Shown piece by piece: positions 1 through 8,238 of a DNA stretch of 64,000 nt. Source of the DNA: Nostoc sp. UHCC 0702 (GTDB taxonomy: Bacteria > Cyanobacteriota > Cyanobacteriia > Cyanobacteriales > Nostocaceae); assembly GCA_017164015.1 (NCBI GenBank), contig CP071065.1, forward strand, positions 4,379,918 through 4,443,917. The letters run 5' to 3'. The position numbers and the translations under genes are program-made. Position 1 is the stretch's first letter, and the number at the start of each line of letters is the position of its first letter. The notes under the pieces are model-generated. The model made no database searches and was not told the origin of the DNA. It saw only the letters and a program-made list of their open reading frames with translations.

Positions 1-1
1 A

Positions 2-286
2 TATGAAGATAGAAACACTCAAGAAAATATCTTAAAAGTATTGGGAAATCTGGTTATTGATTCTAAGCTCTTCAAAGACTTAATTTTCGGACAAGTAATA
101 TGTGATGTTACTTACACCGTTGATGAATATCTCATGCTTTTAAACACTTATTCTCCCTACCTCAAGTTAGAACCACACAGCAAAAAGCGCTTATTTGCAG
201 AATTAAGGCATCAGATAGAACATAGCTTTGGAGGTAGTCTTCAACTTTCATATATCTCCGCTTTTCATATTGCCCAAAAAATCTAA
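2..286 (+). CDS. SAM-dependent methyltransferase, C-terminal fragment (cut by window edge)
   Basis: The reading frame is open from the first bases of the window, so the gene starts outside it and only about 94 C-terminal residues are visible. They include an (E)YLMLLNTYSPY stretch, an RLFAELRHQIE helix and a final SYISAFHIAQK strand, an ending I associate with class I SAM methyltransferases of the UbiE/COQ5-like type. The SAM-binding half is not present, so the substrate cannot be inferred. An internal TTG at 41 is not needed as a start because the frame continues upstream. Confidence 0.6.
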   Translation, partial: YEDRNTQENILKVLGNLVIDSKLFKDLIFGQVICDVTYTVDEYLMLLNTYSPYLKLEPHSKKRLFAELRHQIEHSFGGSLQLSYISAFHIAQKI

Positions 287-460
287 ATAAGTAGCCATCA
301 TGAACTGCCTAGACCACAAAGAATAAAAAATATTTGTGTCTTGGTGTCTTTTGCGGTTCTTTGATTTTTTACCACTAAGGCACAAAGACAAGGGCAGTTG
401 CGTGGGCGTGTTCCCCGACTTGAGCAAACTGCCCGCACAAAGTATTTTCAAGCACCAAAA

Positions 461-1120
461 TTATTCATCAATACAATTAGGAATACCTACAACGGCGCAA
501 GGAAAATTAGAACCTAGTGTTTGAATAATCGGATGATTAACAGATTTACACCCCAAAAAGAGTATATCAGCAGCTTCTAATTCCACAACTTTCTCAAGTT
601 GTGTAGTAATGCTGCCAAACCGCAAATGTGCTTTGAAAGAACCTTGCCATTCTTCAGCTAGACTGCGTGCTTGCCAAAGAATTCTGTCAGCTTCTTGGAG
701 GGAAACTACTGTTTTTTCTTGTAAAGTTTGTGTAATTCCCTGCAATTTAGGCTGAGTTAATACGGGAGCCACCGATTTTGATACATCATTTACCGGACAC
801 TCAAAAACTGGCAGGCGTTTTGCAAAGCTGAAAATATTTGAATGTTCACTATTGTGATTGTCTGCTACTACGTAAACGGCTTGCACTGTGACCTGATTGT
901 TAGTGGCTAAACGCGTTTGATGAGCAATCCAGAAAGCGATATCTAGGGCGGTGTGACTGTTAGGGGAACCATCATAACCAACAATTAAGTTGACTGATTT
1001 TGCTTCCTGAACTTTGTTACAAAAGGCTTTTTCTGGCTCTGGTAGTAATACCATTTGCTCAATTAAATCATCTCTTCCTATGGCGCTTTGTAGACGCGCT
1101 AACATTGGCTTGATTTTCAC
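461..1120 (-). CDS. Universal stress protein (UspA family)
   Basis: Product of 219 residues. A first strand (LIVGYDGSPNS, about residues 46-56) carries the aspartate-containing start of the UspA nucleotide-binding fold. It is followed by an amphipathic helix, a VQAVYVV strand and a C-terminal ADILFLGCKS ... PCAVVGIP segment typical of the family. There is an N-terminal extension of about 40 residues before the domain, and the usual GxxGxG phosphate loop is replaced by GCKSVNHPIIQTLGS, so ATP binding is doubtful. The gene is downstream of the transporter operon but has its own c-di-AMP riboswitch-like leader. Its likely role is a stress or osmotic response; the ligand is unknown. Confidence 0.8.
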   Translation of the reverse strand: MKIKPMLARLQSAIGRDDLIEQMVLLPEPEKAFCNKVQEAKSVNLIVGYDGSPNSHTALDIAFWIAHQTRLATNNQVTVQAVYVVADNHNSEHSNIFSFAKRLPVFECPVNDVSKSVAPVLTQPKLQGITQTLQEKTVVSLQEADRILWQARSLAEEWQGSFKAHLRFGSITTQLEKVVELEAADILFLGCKSVNHPIIQTLGSNFPCAVVGIPNCIDE

Positions 1121-1254
1121 AGCTTAAACTTCTCCCCAAGTAAGAATGAATGATGAATGAGAAGCAGGGCAACCAATTTTAGATTTTGGATTGAATGGCG
1201 AAATCCCTAATCTCAAATTGGTAGAGGAAACCCCAATAACAACTGGTATTACAG

Positions 1255-1398
1255 CCAAAGTTTTGGGGGTTCCTTCCATTGCCGACGGAGTTAGCTGACG
1301 GGCTAAGACTGGAAGGTGTCTCTCGTTAGATTAGCCCCAAACATTGGTTCCTCCGTTTCAAATCCAGTTATAATGAATTTGAATTAGGCTACCCACTA
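1255..1398 (-). promoter_or_regulatory. c-di-AMP riboswitch (ydaO/yuaA class) upstream of the universal stress protein
   Basis: Read on the minus strand the leader contains, in order: a GGTAGCCTAAT closing-stem strand, the conserved CGGAGGAACC box, TTTGGGGCTAATC, ACCTTCC, the conserved CCCGTCAGCTAACTCCG box, GGC closing P1, and GGAAGG able to pair back to ACCTTCC as the class pseudoknot. This order and these boxes match the c-di-AMP-binding ydaO/yuaA aptamer. A following GGAACCCCCAA / TTGGGGTTTCC hairpin could be the expression platform. It lies between the ATPase gene and the stress-protein gene, so the latter can be regulated separately. Confidence 0.88.
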
Positions 1399-1419
1399 AA
1401 GAAATAATAGTCTACTTTT

Positions 1420-2256
1420 TTAATCTTGTGTAAAGTAGCGATCCAGGAAATTTAGAGCATGGTTGCGGAGTTCAAAATATTCTTTTGAGTTTCGCATGGC
1501 GGCGCGATCGCGTGGATGCGGAAAAGGTACTTCTAATATTTCCCCAATGGTCGCTTGTGGCCCATTAGTCATTAATACAATGCGGTCTGACATATAAATT
1601 GCTTCATCTACATCATGAGTAATCATCATCACTGCTTGCCGATGGTTTTCCCAAATATCCAATACTTGCCGCTGCAATTTCCCTCTAGTTAGTGCATCTA
1701 GTGCCCCAAAAGGTTCATCCATCAGCAACATTTTTGGACGAATTGCTAAAGCCCTAGCAATACCTACTCGTTGTTTCATACCTCCAGAAATTTCATCAGG
1801 ATATTTATCAGCCGCCGCTGTTAAGTTTACCATTGCCAAGTGTTCGTTAACAATGCTAATTCTTTCAGCGCGATTAGCATTTTTAAGCACTTCATCTACA
1901 GCTAGACGGATATTTTCCCGCACAGTTAGCCAAGGTAAAAGTGCATAATTTTGAAATACCATCATCCTTTCTGCGCCTGGCTTACGTATCTCTTTGCCAT
2001 CTAAGCGTACTGACCCAGAAGTTGCTTTTTCTAAACCACCAATAATTTTTAGTAAAGTTGATTTACCACAACCAGAGTGCCCAATTACAGAAATATATTC
2101 ATCTTCACCGATGGAGAGGTTAACGCTATCTAGTACAACAAAATTACCTTTATCTGGTGTTGGATAAGACTTGACTAAATTTTCAATTTCGAGAAATCCA
2201 GTGCGGGACATAACTTGGTTTTGAGTAGTGGTAGGTAATGAGGTATATTCCATCAT
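1420..2256 (-). CDS. ABC transporter ATP-binding protein, nitrate/bicarbonate (NrtD/CmpD) type
   Basis: Cytoplasmic ATPase of an importer, about 278 residues. Visible motifs are Walker A GHSGCGKST (about residue 60), Q-loop MVFQNYALLPWL, signature SGGMKQRVGIARAL, Walker B LLMDEPFGALDAL and switch histidine MITHDVDEA. The FQNYALLPWLTV loop and the C-terminal PFPHPRDRAAM are characteristic of nitrate, bicarbonate and sulfonate importers. I chose the ATG at 2256 because GGAG lies six bases before it; a TTG one codon upstream is less likely. It is the last gene of the importer operon and ends before the stress-protein riboswitch. It lacks the fused binding domain of NrtC/CmpC. Confidence 0.9.
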   Translation of the reverse strand: MMEYTSLPTTTQNQVMSRTGFLEIENLVKSYPTPDKGNFVVLDSVNLSIGEDEYISVIGHSGCGKSTLLKIIGGLEKATSGSVRLDGKEIRKPGAERMMVFQNYALLPWLTVRENIRLAVDEVLKNANRAERISIVNEHLAMVNLTAAADKYPDEISGGMKQRVGIARALAIRPKMLLMDEPFGALDALTRGKLQRQVLDIWENHRQAVMMITHDVDEAIYMSDRIVLMTNGPQATIGEILEVPFPHPRDRAAMRNSKEYFELRNHALNFLDRYFTQD

Positions 2257-2306
2257 CAAAAGCTCCGGAAATAATTTAGTCAGTAGTCAAAATTGGAACT
2301 GGTAAA

Positions 2307-3752
2307 TTAAGACATATAAAAACGAGTGGGAGCGTTAGCCCTGATTGCAAAACTATTCAGATAGCCCACTGGATCACTAGGGTCAAAACCTTTCTTATCT
2401 ATGAATACTTCTGGTGGTTCTACTTTGTAATCATCCTTCGGACACTCGATTCCCATTTCAGTTGCTATCTCACGATATAAATCTGTTCTCCAGCCTTTTT
2501 CGGCTAGTTTTTCAGCATTTTTAGGAAATTCCTTAATTTGTCCCCAACGTGCTGCTTGTGTCATCAACCAAATACTTCTGGATCTCCATAAAAATGTTGA
2601 GTGTTCTCCTGGCTGTTTGGGTAGGTTGTCAGGAATATCAAAGAAAATTGTGGTGTCAGCAGCTTTAAGGGTGCGGTCTTTGCCGTCAAAGCCGCCATAG
2701 TTGTAATTACCAAGAATTGCCGGGCCTGTAAACTTCGTGATTGGCGCACCTGGCTTTTTAGGTTTTGCACCTGTAAAGGAACGGTCTGTAATTAGTTCGG
2801 CGACTTCTTGGCGGTTTTCTGGTTTGCTGCAATATTGGCAAGCTTCAATCATGGCCTTGACCAGGGAACGGTAGGTTTTGGGATAATTTTCGATGAAAGA
2901 TTCCATGACTCCCAGTAGTCTGTCTGGGTGTCCTAACCAAACTTCTTTACCTTGAGCAAAGGTAAAACCGATACCTTCGTTACCTGTAATTGCCCTAGTA
3001 TTCCAAGGTTCTGCCACCATGTAAGCTTGCATTGCGCCAATTCTCACATTTGTGACCATTTGGGGTGGTGGCACGATGATAATGCGAAACTCTTTGAGTG
3101 GGTCAACGCCAGCCGCAGCAGATACGTAACGGACGAAGTACTCGTATATGGCAGAACTCAGGACTACAGCCCAAACTCGGTTTTCTGGGGGTTGGTTGTC
3201 AAAGTAGCCGCGAAAATCTTTGCCGAAAGCTTCCAAAGCACCATCGCCATATTGTTGTTGATACTCATACCACGGACGCAGCCCAAAATCCCACATGGCT
3301 TTGTTCATCGTCATGGCGTTACCGTGGCGGTGTATGGTCATAGCCGCGCACAAGGGTTGATGGCGTGCGCCTTCTGCCCCAATTCTGGCGTTGGTGACAG
3401 CACCCGATACTACAGGGGAAGCATCCAAACGACCGAAAATGAGTCCGTCGCGGGAAGTTGCCCAACTAGCCTCCCGGTTGAGTGTGACATTCAAACCATA
3501 CTTGCGGAAGAAGCCTTTTTTCCAGGCGATCGCAAATGGCGCACAATCATTCACAGGAACATAACCAACAGTGATATCCGGTTTTTCTGGCAAATCTTGA
3601 CCGCTGACTACTGGTTTTATAGCCAAAGCTTCGTCAGTCAGTCCTTTAGCAGAGCGATCGCCAGAAATTGCACAGGATGACAGCGATATTCCTGCTGTGG
3701 TTGCCCCTATTCCCTTGATAAAATCTCGTCGAGTCCAATTATTATCACCCAT
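2307..3752 (-). CDS. NrtA/CmpA-family ABC substrate-binding protein with Tat signal
   Basis: Periplasmic binding component of the importer, about 481 residues from the ATG at 3752, which is preceded by GGAG. The N-terminus has a twin-arginine motif (RRDFIKGIG) followed by a hydrophobic stretch and SSCA, so Tat export and lipid attachment are both possible. The mature part has the family's opening GYVPVNDCAPFAIAWKKGFF, the GAMTNAR-like region near SGAVTNARIGAEGA, and the YMVAEPWN segment. CmpA binds bicarbonate and NrtA nitrate. I cannot tell which ligand this one binds, and paralogues for other anions exist. It lies between the permease and ATPase genes. Confidence 0.88.
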   Translation of the reverse strand: MGDNNWTRRDFIKGIGATTAGISLSSCAISGDRSAKGLTDEALAIKPVVSGQDLPEKPDITVGYVPVNDCAPFAIAWKKGFFRKYGLNVTLNREASWATSRDGLIFGRLDASPVVSGAVTNARIGAEGARHQPLCAAMTIHRHGNAMTMNKAMWDFGLRPWYEYQQQYGDGALEAFGKDFRGYFDNQPPENRVWAVVLSSAIYEYFVRYVSAAAGVDPLKEFRIIIVPPPQMVTNVRIGAMQAYMVAEPWNTRAITGNEGIGFTFAQGKEVWLGHPDRLLGVMESFIENYPKTYRSLVKAMIEACQYCSKPENRQEVAELITDRSFTGAKPKKPGAPITKFTGPAILGNYNYGGFDGKDRTLKAADTTIFFDIPDNLPKQPGEHSTFLWRSRSIWLMTQAARWGQIKEFPKNAEKLAEKGWRTDLYREIATEMGIECPKDDYKVEPPEVFIDKKGFDPSDPVGYLNSFAIRANAPTRFYMS

Positions 3753-3777
3753 TTCTGTAGCTCCAATAGCGATCAAG

Positions 3778-3903
3778 AGTTAGGAGTTAGGAGTTAGGAG
3801 TTAGCAGTTAGCAGTTAGCAGTTAGCAGTTAGCAGTTAGCAGTTAGCAGTTAGCAGTTAGCAGTTAGCAGTTAGCAGTTAGCAGTTAGCAGTTAGGAGTT
3901 ATT
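3778..3903. repeat. Heptanucleotide tandem repeat array
   Basis: About seventeen head-to-tail copies of a 7-base unit, first as GTTAGGA and then as GTTAGCA. This is the short tandemly repeated repetitive sequence class common in filamentous cyanobacteria. It lies in the operon between the permease and binding-protein genes, just before the binding-protein start, so it is presumably transcribed. Confidence 0.9.
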
Positions 3904-3992
3904 TCTCCCTCATCTCCCTCATCTCCCTCATCTCCCTCATCTCCCTCATCCCCCTCATCTCCCTCATCCCCCCTGCACCCCTGCTCCCCTGC
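3904..3992. repeat. Nonanucleotide tandem repeat (CTCCCTCAT)
   Basis: Repeats of CTCCCTCAT/CCCCCTCAT directly abut the heptamer array and fill the rest of the 150-250 base gap between permease and binding-protein genes. The same 9-base family recurs around 13.4, 13.9, 22.1 and 25.1 kb. Confidence 0.85.
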
Positions 3993-3996
3993 TCAA

Positions 3997-4845
3997 TTAA
4001 GAAGTTGCCTTACGGCGAGTTACTAATTCTTGGATTTTGCCTACTGCGTAATCAAGAATTAGCCCAGTTAAGCCAATTACCAGCACAGCTAAGAAAACTG
4101 AACTCAGGTTTAAACGGCTCCATTCATCCCATACAAAAAAGCCGATACCTATACCGCCTGTCAGCATTTCCACCGCGACGATTACCAGCCAAGCAATTCC
4201 TAAACTAATTCGCAAACCTGTAAAAATATACGGCAGACTTGCAGGCCAAATAATTTTTGTAATCCGTCGCCAACGGGGCATTTCTAGCACCCGTGCTACA
4301 TCTAAATAATCTTTGGGAACGCTAGAAACTCCAAGGGCAGTGTTGATAATTGTCGGCCACAAGGAGGTAATAAAAATCACAAAAATTGCTGAAGGGTCTG
4401 CTAAGTTGAAGATGGCTAAAGCGATGGGCAACCAAGCCAAGGGCGAGACGGGTTTAAATATCTGAATAATCGGATTGAGAGCTAGCATTGCCGGTTTGGA
4501 CATGCCAATCAGAAATCCTAGAGGTATTGCCACTACCGCACCTAATAGAAAACCCAGCAATACCCGTCGCAGACTTGCTATCAATAACCAACCAATTCCT
4601 AAGTTACCCGGGCCTCGTTGGTAGAAGGGATTTAAGATGTAGTCAAGATTAGCAACTAACGCCTCTGGTGGTGTGGGCATTAATTCATGGTTAGCAAGTG
4701 CAACCACCCACCACAGCACTATAATCCCCAAAAAGCCAAGGATAGGCAAGAAGAAGGCATCCTTGCTAATCACGGGTTTTGCTTTTTTCCACGCTGCTTG
4801 ACTAGCGATCGCTGCGATCGCTACTAAATTTAATTGAAATACCAT
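3997..4845 (-). CDS. ABC transporter permease, NrtB/CmpB type
   Basis: Inner-membrane permease, about 282 residues with six predicted hydrophobic segments. The binding-protein-dependent transport EAA loop is present as LDVARVLEMPRWRRITKIIWPASLPYIFTG, which contacts the ATPase. The SSVPKDYLDVARVL and GLRISLGIAWLVIVAVEML segments fit the nitrate/bicarbonate/taurine permease family. I start at the ATG at 4845, preceded by GAGG at a five-base gap; the frame extends upstream to 4923 but that extension is not family-like. It is the first gene of the operon, about 110 bases downstream of the c-di-AMP aptamer. Confidence 0.9.
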   Translation of the reverse strand: MVFQLNLVAIAAIASQAAWKKAKPVISKDAFFLPILGFLGIIVLWWVVALANHELMPTPPEALVANLDYILNPFYQRGPGNLGIGWLLIASLRRVLLGFLLGAVVAIPLGFLIGMSKPAMLALNPIIQIFKPVSPLAWLPIALAIFNLADPSAIFVIFITSLWPTIINTALGVSSVPKDYLDVARVLEMPRWRRITKIIWPASLPYIFTGLRISLGIAWLVIVAVEMLTGGIGIGFFVWDEWSRLNLSSVFLAVLVIGLTGLILDYAVGKIQELVTRRKATS

Positions 4846-4954
4846 TACTACCTCAACAGAACTAAGTGCAGGTACAAAAAATCTGAGCAGTACCAGCCTC
4901 GGACACTGATGAGATGGACACATTAATAAATAATGCTATCTCTTCAGTCTCCTC

Positions 4955-5178
4955 TCAATGCCTACGAAGTTAGCTGACGGGCTAGGGCTGAGAGATGCCC
5001 CTCCGAAGAAAGTTCTGAATTGGGAGTGATGAGTTAGGAGTGAAGAGTTAATTAAAAACTCATAACTCATAACTCTTAACTCATAACTCATCACTCCTAA
5101 CTTTCTGCCAGATACGCCCCATAATTTGGTTCCTCCGCTCCAGCGTTACGCACTGTGATGGGCTGGATTAGGCTGACT
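4955..5178 (-). promoter_or_regulatory. c-di-AMP riboswitch (ydaO/yuaA class) upstream of the ABC importer operon
   Basis: On the minus strand: CAGCCTAATCCAGCCC and its partner GCTGGAG, then CGGAGGAACC, TATGGGGCGTATC, a long variable arm, GGGGCATCTCTCAG, CCCTAGCCCGTCAGCTAACTTCG and TAGGC closing P1, followed by GAGAGG able to form the pseudoknot with CTCTC. All invariant blocks of the class are present in the right order. The variable arm is enlarged by an inserted repeat (next entry). Ligand binding normally lowers expression in this class, so the importer would be off when c-di-AMP is high; that is inference. Confidence 0.88.
5026..5104. repeat. Palindromic GAGTTAGGAGT repeat inserted in riboswitch arm
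   Basis: GAGTGATGAGTTAGGAGTGAAGAGTTA on one side and TAACTCATAACTC ... CATCACTCCTAAC on the other form an imperfect inverted repeat built from 7-base units. It occupies the variable arm of the aptamer and would extend it as a hairpin, leaving the conserved core intact. Confidence 0.75.
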
Positions 5179-5739
5179 TACTCTGAACACGCTTTTTAGG
5201 CAACTCTATCTAATGAATTGTCCCGCTTGAAGTTGTTGACCGATGACTGATGACAGTCTGTAAGCAACAATTACAATGGTAAATTTTTTGTTTGCAAGCC
5301 CCTAAGATTATATGTTCCGTCTGTATACCATAGCATTGTTGCTCGGTAAATACATCTGTCTTATGATAAATCTTGTTTATTTAAATACCGAGTTTCAGCG
5401 GCTTTCCTTGCTTTCCTGTAATAAATAAAATTTATACTTTATGTCGTTTTGCCAGTTAATTTCCTGCACTGCAAGCTCAACAGTGCTGTCAAATCAAGTT
5501 TGAAGGCTGTTACTTGCCTAATTATTCTTTCATCCTTAAGCTTCATATGATACAGGCTACTTCTTTGTTCCACGGTTAACAAAGCCAACAAATAACTTGG
5601 GGCAGTGGTAAGATAACATGTAAAATCTATTTCTTTTGGTAGGTTAAGCTGATGATTTATTTTGCTATGAAGACGCGGCAGTCGCTAAACTAATTGCATA
5701 TGGCGTTTACTCATCTATCTGTTAGCCGAATTTAACATC
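5179..5739. other. Intergenic region between importer operon and histidine kinase
   Basis: No open frame of note. It must hold the promoters of the minus-strand importer leader and of the plus-strand kinase gene. I could not place either confidently. Confidence 0.5.
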
Positions 5740-7044
5740 ATGGATTTTAGTCAAGTACTTGCTGATAAAACTGATACCATCTTGTATAAATGGGTGATAG
5801 CAGTTCGCAAAGATAGGCGGATTGAAAGTGCTGATGACCTATCTTACACAGCGATACGAAATCATATCCCTGATGTCTTGAAAGCGATGGTAACTGTGCT
5901 TTCAAAATCTGAGGATAGTGATGTTAAGTCGATAGTGATTGCTAGTTTACAGCATGGCGTAGTGCGGGCTGAACAAGGCTTTGACCCGGCAGAAATTGCC
6001 AGAGAATATCATTTGCTGCGAACAGTAATATTTGAGGTTATAGAAACAGATTTGTTGCAGGGAACCCCTTTATGTATAATTCGTTCTATGCGTTTGATTG
6101 ACGCTGTAATTGATGAAGCGATCGCTCGGTGTTTTAACAGTTATGTTGATGAGCGGTTACGAGAATTACAATATCTGTATACGTCACTAACGCTGCATAA
6201 TGATGAACTGACTCGCTTAGTAAGCGCTAATCAAGAGTATCTGTCACAACTAGCTCATGACTTGAAACATCCTCTGACTTCTATTATTGGTTACTCAGAT
6301 TTATTTTTACGCCAACAACGACAGAGAACTGAGGTAAAAGACGCTAATATCAATCTAGAACATATTGAACGCGTGCTACGCAATGGCAGACAGTTACTAC
6401 GAATAATTAATGATGTACTGGAAATTTCGCGTTTTGATGCTGGACAAATAAAACTTCAACTCGCACCGACGAATGTACGCGCATTAATCAATAATGTGTG
6501 CGAAATGTTAGAACCTGCGGCTGTGGTCAAAAAATTACAAGTCGTGGTAAATTGCGATCGCGCTCCTGAAGAAATATTCACAGATGCGTTGCAATTACAA
6601 CAAGTTGTTACAAATCTTGTTAGTAATGCCATTCGCTACACTCACTCAGGAAGTATTAGTATAGTCTGTCAGGTATTGGACGACAAACGAGCGATCGCTC
6701 CGATGTTACCCACAAGTGATTTTCTTCAAGAAAAATATTTTCCTGTCGTCAGAGAAAATATGGCAATAGTTCCAGAGATAAAATTGGGTAACGGTAAGTA
6801 CTTTGCGATCGTTATTTCTGACACAGGAATTGGTATTGCGCCAGAAGACCAAACCCGGATATTTGAACCTTACTTTCGTGCTAATTCCACCAATCAACCG
6901 CCTCTTCCAGACAGCACAGGCTTGGGATTAGCAATAGTTTACCGCTTGGTGAAACTATTGCAAGGGCAAATTAACTTAATTTCTCAGGTGGGGGTTGGTT
7001 CCACTTTTATTGTCACCTTACCTTTGCAATTAGAGATAAGCTAA
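5740..7044 (+). CDS. Sensor histidine kinase with RsbRD-like N-terminal domain
   Basis: Soluble kinase of 434 residues with no membrane segment. Residues 1-140 are helical and resemble the RsbRD/RsbU N-terminal sensor domain found in several cyanobacterial kinases. A HisKA dimerisation domain follows, with the phospho-acceptor His173 in LAHDLKHPLTS. The catalytic domain shows the N box (LVSNAIRYT), G1 (DTGIGIAPEDQ), F box (IFEPYF) and G2 (STGLGLAIVYRL). No response regulator is adjacent, so the partner is unknown. It is monocistronic by context, ending before a heptamer repeat. Confidence 0.88.
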   Translation: MDFSQVLADKTDTILYKWVIAVRKDRRIESADDLSYTAIRNHIPDVLKAMVTVLSKSEDSDVKSIVIASLQHGVVRAEQGFDPAEIAREYHLLRTVIFEVIETDLLQGTPLCIIRSMRLIDAVIDEAIARCFNSYVDERLRELQYLYTSLTLHNDELTRLVSANQEYLSQLAHDLKHPLTSIIGYSDLFLRQQRQRTEVKDANINLEHIERVLRNGRQLLRIINDVLEISRFDAGQIKLQLAPTNVRALINNVCEMLEPAAVVKKLQVVVNCDRAPEEIFTDALQLQQVVTNLVSNAIRYTHSGSISIVCQVLDDKRAIAPMLPTSDFLQEKYFPVVRENMAIVPEIKLGNGKYFAIVISDTGIGIAPEDQTRIFEPYFRANSTNQPPLPDSTGLGLAIVYRLVKLLQGQINLISQVGVGSTFIVTLPLQLEIS

Positions 7045-7047
7045 TTT

Positions 7048-7228
7048 GCTGTCAGTTGTCAGTTGTCAGTTGTCAGTTGTCATTTGTTAAGTAGCTCAAC
7101 CTAATTAAACGTCAAATATGATTACGAGTGCAACGCAGTAATCGCAAAGACTTGATTTTACCTTTTTTAAAATTGACCTACTTGGTAGCAAATAACAACT
7201 GACCACTGACCACTGACCACTGACCATT
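7048..7228. repeat. Intergenic heptamer repeats (GTCAGTT and GACCACT)
   Basis: Five copies of GTCAGTT follow the kinase stop and four copies of GACCACT-type units precede the rnc stop. They flank about 110 bases with no other visible signal. The two arrays are roughly complementary (TGTCAGT / ACTGACC) and could pair as a long hairpin between the convergent genes. Confidence 0.75.
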
Positions 7229-7912
7229 CTATAACAACCCTTGTTTTTTCAACTTAGCTAATGCATCTTCCGCTGCTGCTTTCTCAGCATCTTTTTTGTT
7301 GCGTCCTTTACCTTCTCCGTAATCTTTTTCGTTTACAAATACTTTAGCTATAAACACTGGCGCGTGAGATAAACCGCCAACTTGGACTGTGACATATCTG
7401 GGGGGATTTGTTGTCACATTGCGTTGCACCCATTCCTGAAAACGATTTTTTGAGTCTACATTAGAACGAAACACAACCATTTGTTCAGGTACAGAATCAA
7501 ACAACGGTTCGACAATTGCGCGAACTGCTTCAATATTTGAATCGTTATCTAAATAATAAGCTCCAACCACTGCTTCAAAAGTACTGCTAAGTAAATTAGG
7601 ATTTTGGAACCCACCGTCTAGAATTGCTCCTTTTCCTAAGCGCATTCTAAAATCTAAACCTACTTCAATAGCAAATTTTGCTAATTGCTTCTCGTCTACT
7701 AACGCAGAACGGCGACGAGTTAATTCATCTTCTCCTCTTTCTGGATGAAGGCGGTAGAGATACTCACCACTTAAGAAATTCAGCAAAGCATCACCGAGAA
7801 ATTCTAGGCGTTCATTGTGTTCACCTTCTCCGGGGTTTTCATGAACATAAGAACGGTGAGTAAGCGCACGGCGTAAAAGTTTTTCATCACGGAATGTTAG
7901 AAGTTTGTGCAT
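7229..7912 (-). CDS. rnc: Ribonuclease III
   Basis: Double-strand-specific endonuclease for rRNA and mRNA processing, 227 residues, a normal length. The nuclease domain has the signature ERLEFLGDALLNFLSGEYLY with the catalytic Glu and Asp. The second metal-ligand region is SSTFEAVVGAYYLD. The C-terminal double-stranded RNA-binding domain begins near SKNRFQEWVQ and ends KKDAEKAAAEDALAKL. The ATG at 7912 gives a standard N-terminus. It converges with the histidine kinase gene. Confidence 0.95.
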   Translation of the reverse strand: MHKLLTFRDEKLLRRALTHRSYVHENPGEGEHNERLEFLGDALLNFLSGEYLYRLHPERGEDELTRRRSALVDEKQLAKFAIEVGLDFRMRLGKGAILDGGFQNPNLLSSTFEAVVGAYYLDNDSNIEAVRAIVEPLFDSVPEQMVVFRSNVDSKNRFQEWVQRNVTTNPPRYVTVQVGGLSHAPVFIAKVFVNEKDYGEGKGRNKKDAEKAAAEDALAKLKKQGLL

Positions 7913-8012
7913 TTTTATATCTTATCTTGTCGCTGAAATTGATTGTTGGGAAGTTGTAGAAACTAGATTGTCATTAAACATGAAAAAACCGCTATTTGCG
8001 GTTGTGTAAGGA

Positions 8013-8201
8013 AAACTCAGGGGAGCATCTCACCTTTGCAAATATACCAGGCGATTAGAAATCGCGGCTATACAAACGAAGTCCGCCTACGCGGACTCTA
8101 GGAATTAGAAACCCACGGAGGTGGGTTTTGTCTGTATAGCCGCGAATTCCATTCGCCAGGGCAGGTGTGTTTTTACAAAAGTGAGATGCTCCCAAACTCA
8201 G
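8013..8201. mobile_element. MITE with 8-bp target duplication
   Basis: A 173-base non-coding element at 8021-8193 begins GGGAGCATCTCAC and ends GTGAGATGCTCCC. The terminal inverted repeats extend to about 24 bases with a few mismatches. It is flanked by the direct repeat AAACTCAG at 8013-8020 and 8194-8201, a target-site duplication. Inside lies a second palindromic unit (8050-8158: GGCGATTAGAAATCGCGGC ... GCCGCGAATTCCATTCGCC) related to repeats at 32.2 and 51.5 kb. No transposase is encoded, so mobilisation would be in trans. Confidence 0.85.
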
Positions 8202-8226
8202 TTTATTTATTTGTTAAACTGAGTTT
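8194..8226 (-). terminator. Hairpin downstream of the NYN gene, altered by the MITE
   Basis: A perfect 12-bp stem (AAACTCAGTTTA / TAAACTGAGTTT) with a 9-base loop follows the NYN-gene stop on the minus strand. Its far arm is rebuilt from the target duplication of the MITE, so the T-run that once followed the stem is now on the other side of the element. Confidence 0.6.
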
Positions 8227-8238
8227 TAAAAAACTACT

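Noticed and set aside
2952..3680. Long plus-strand frame opposite the substrate-binding protein
   Set aside because: It lies entirely within a well-supported gene on the other strand, has no family-like sequence and no ribosome binding site. The same reasoning was used for the frames opposite ftsH, zwf, dnaK, the ParB-like gene and chlD.
3778..3992. Possible CRISPR array in the tandem repeats between transporter genes
   Set aside because: Units are 7 and 9 bases with no spacers; these are simple tandem repeats of the kind common in filamentous cyanobacteria. The same applies to the arrays at 13.4, 13.9, 22.1 and 25.1 kb.
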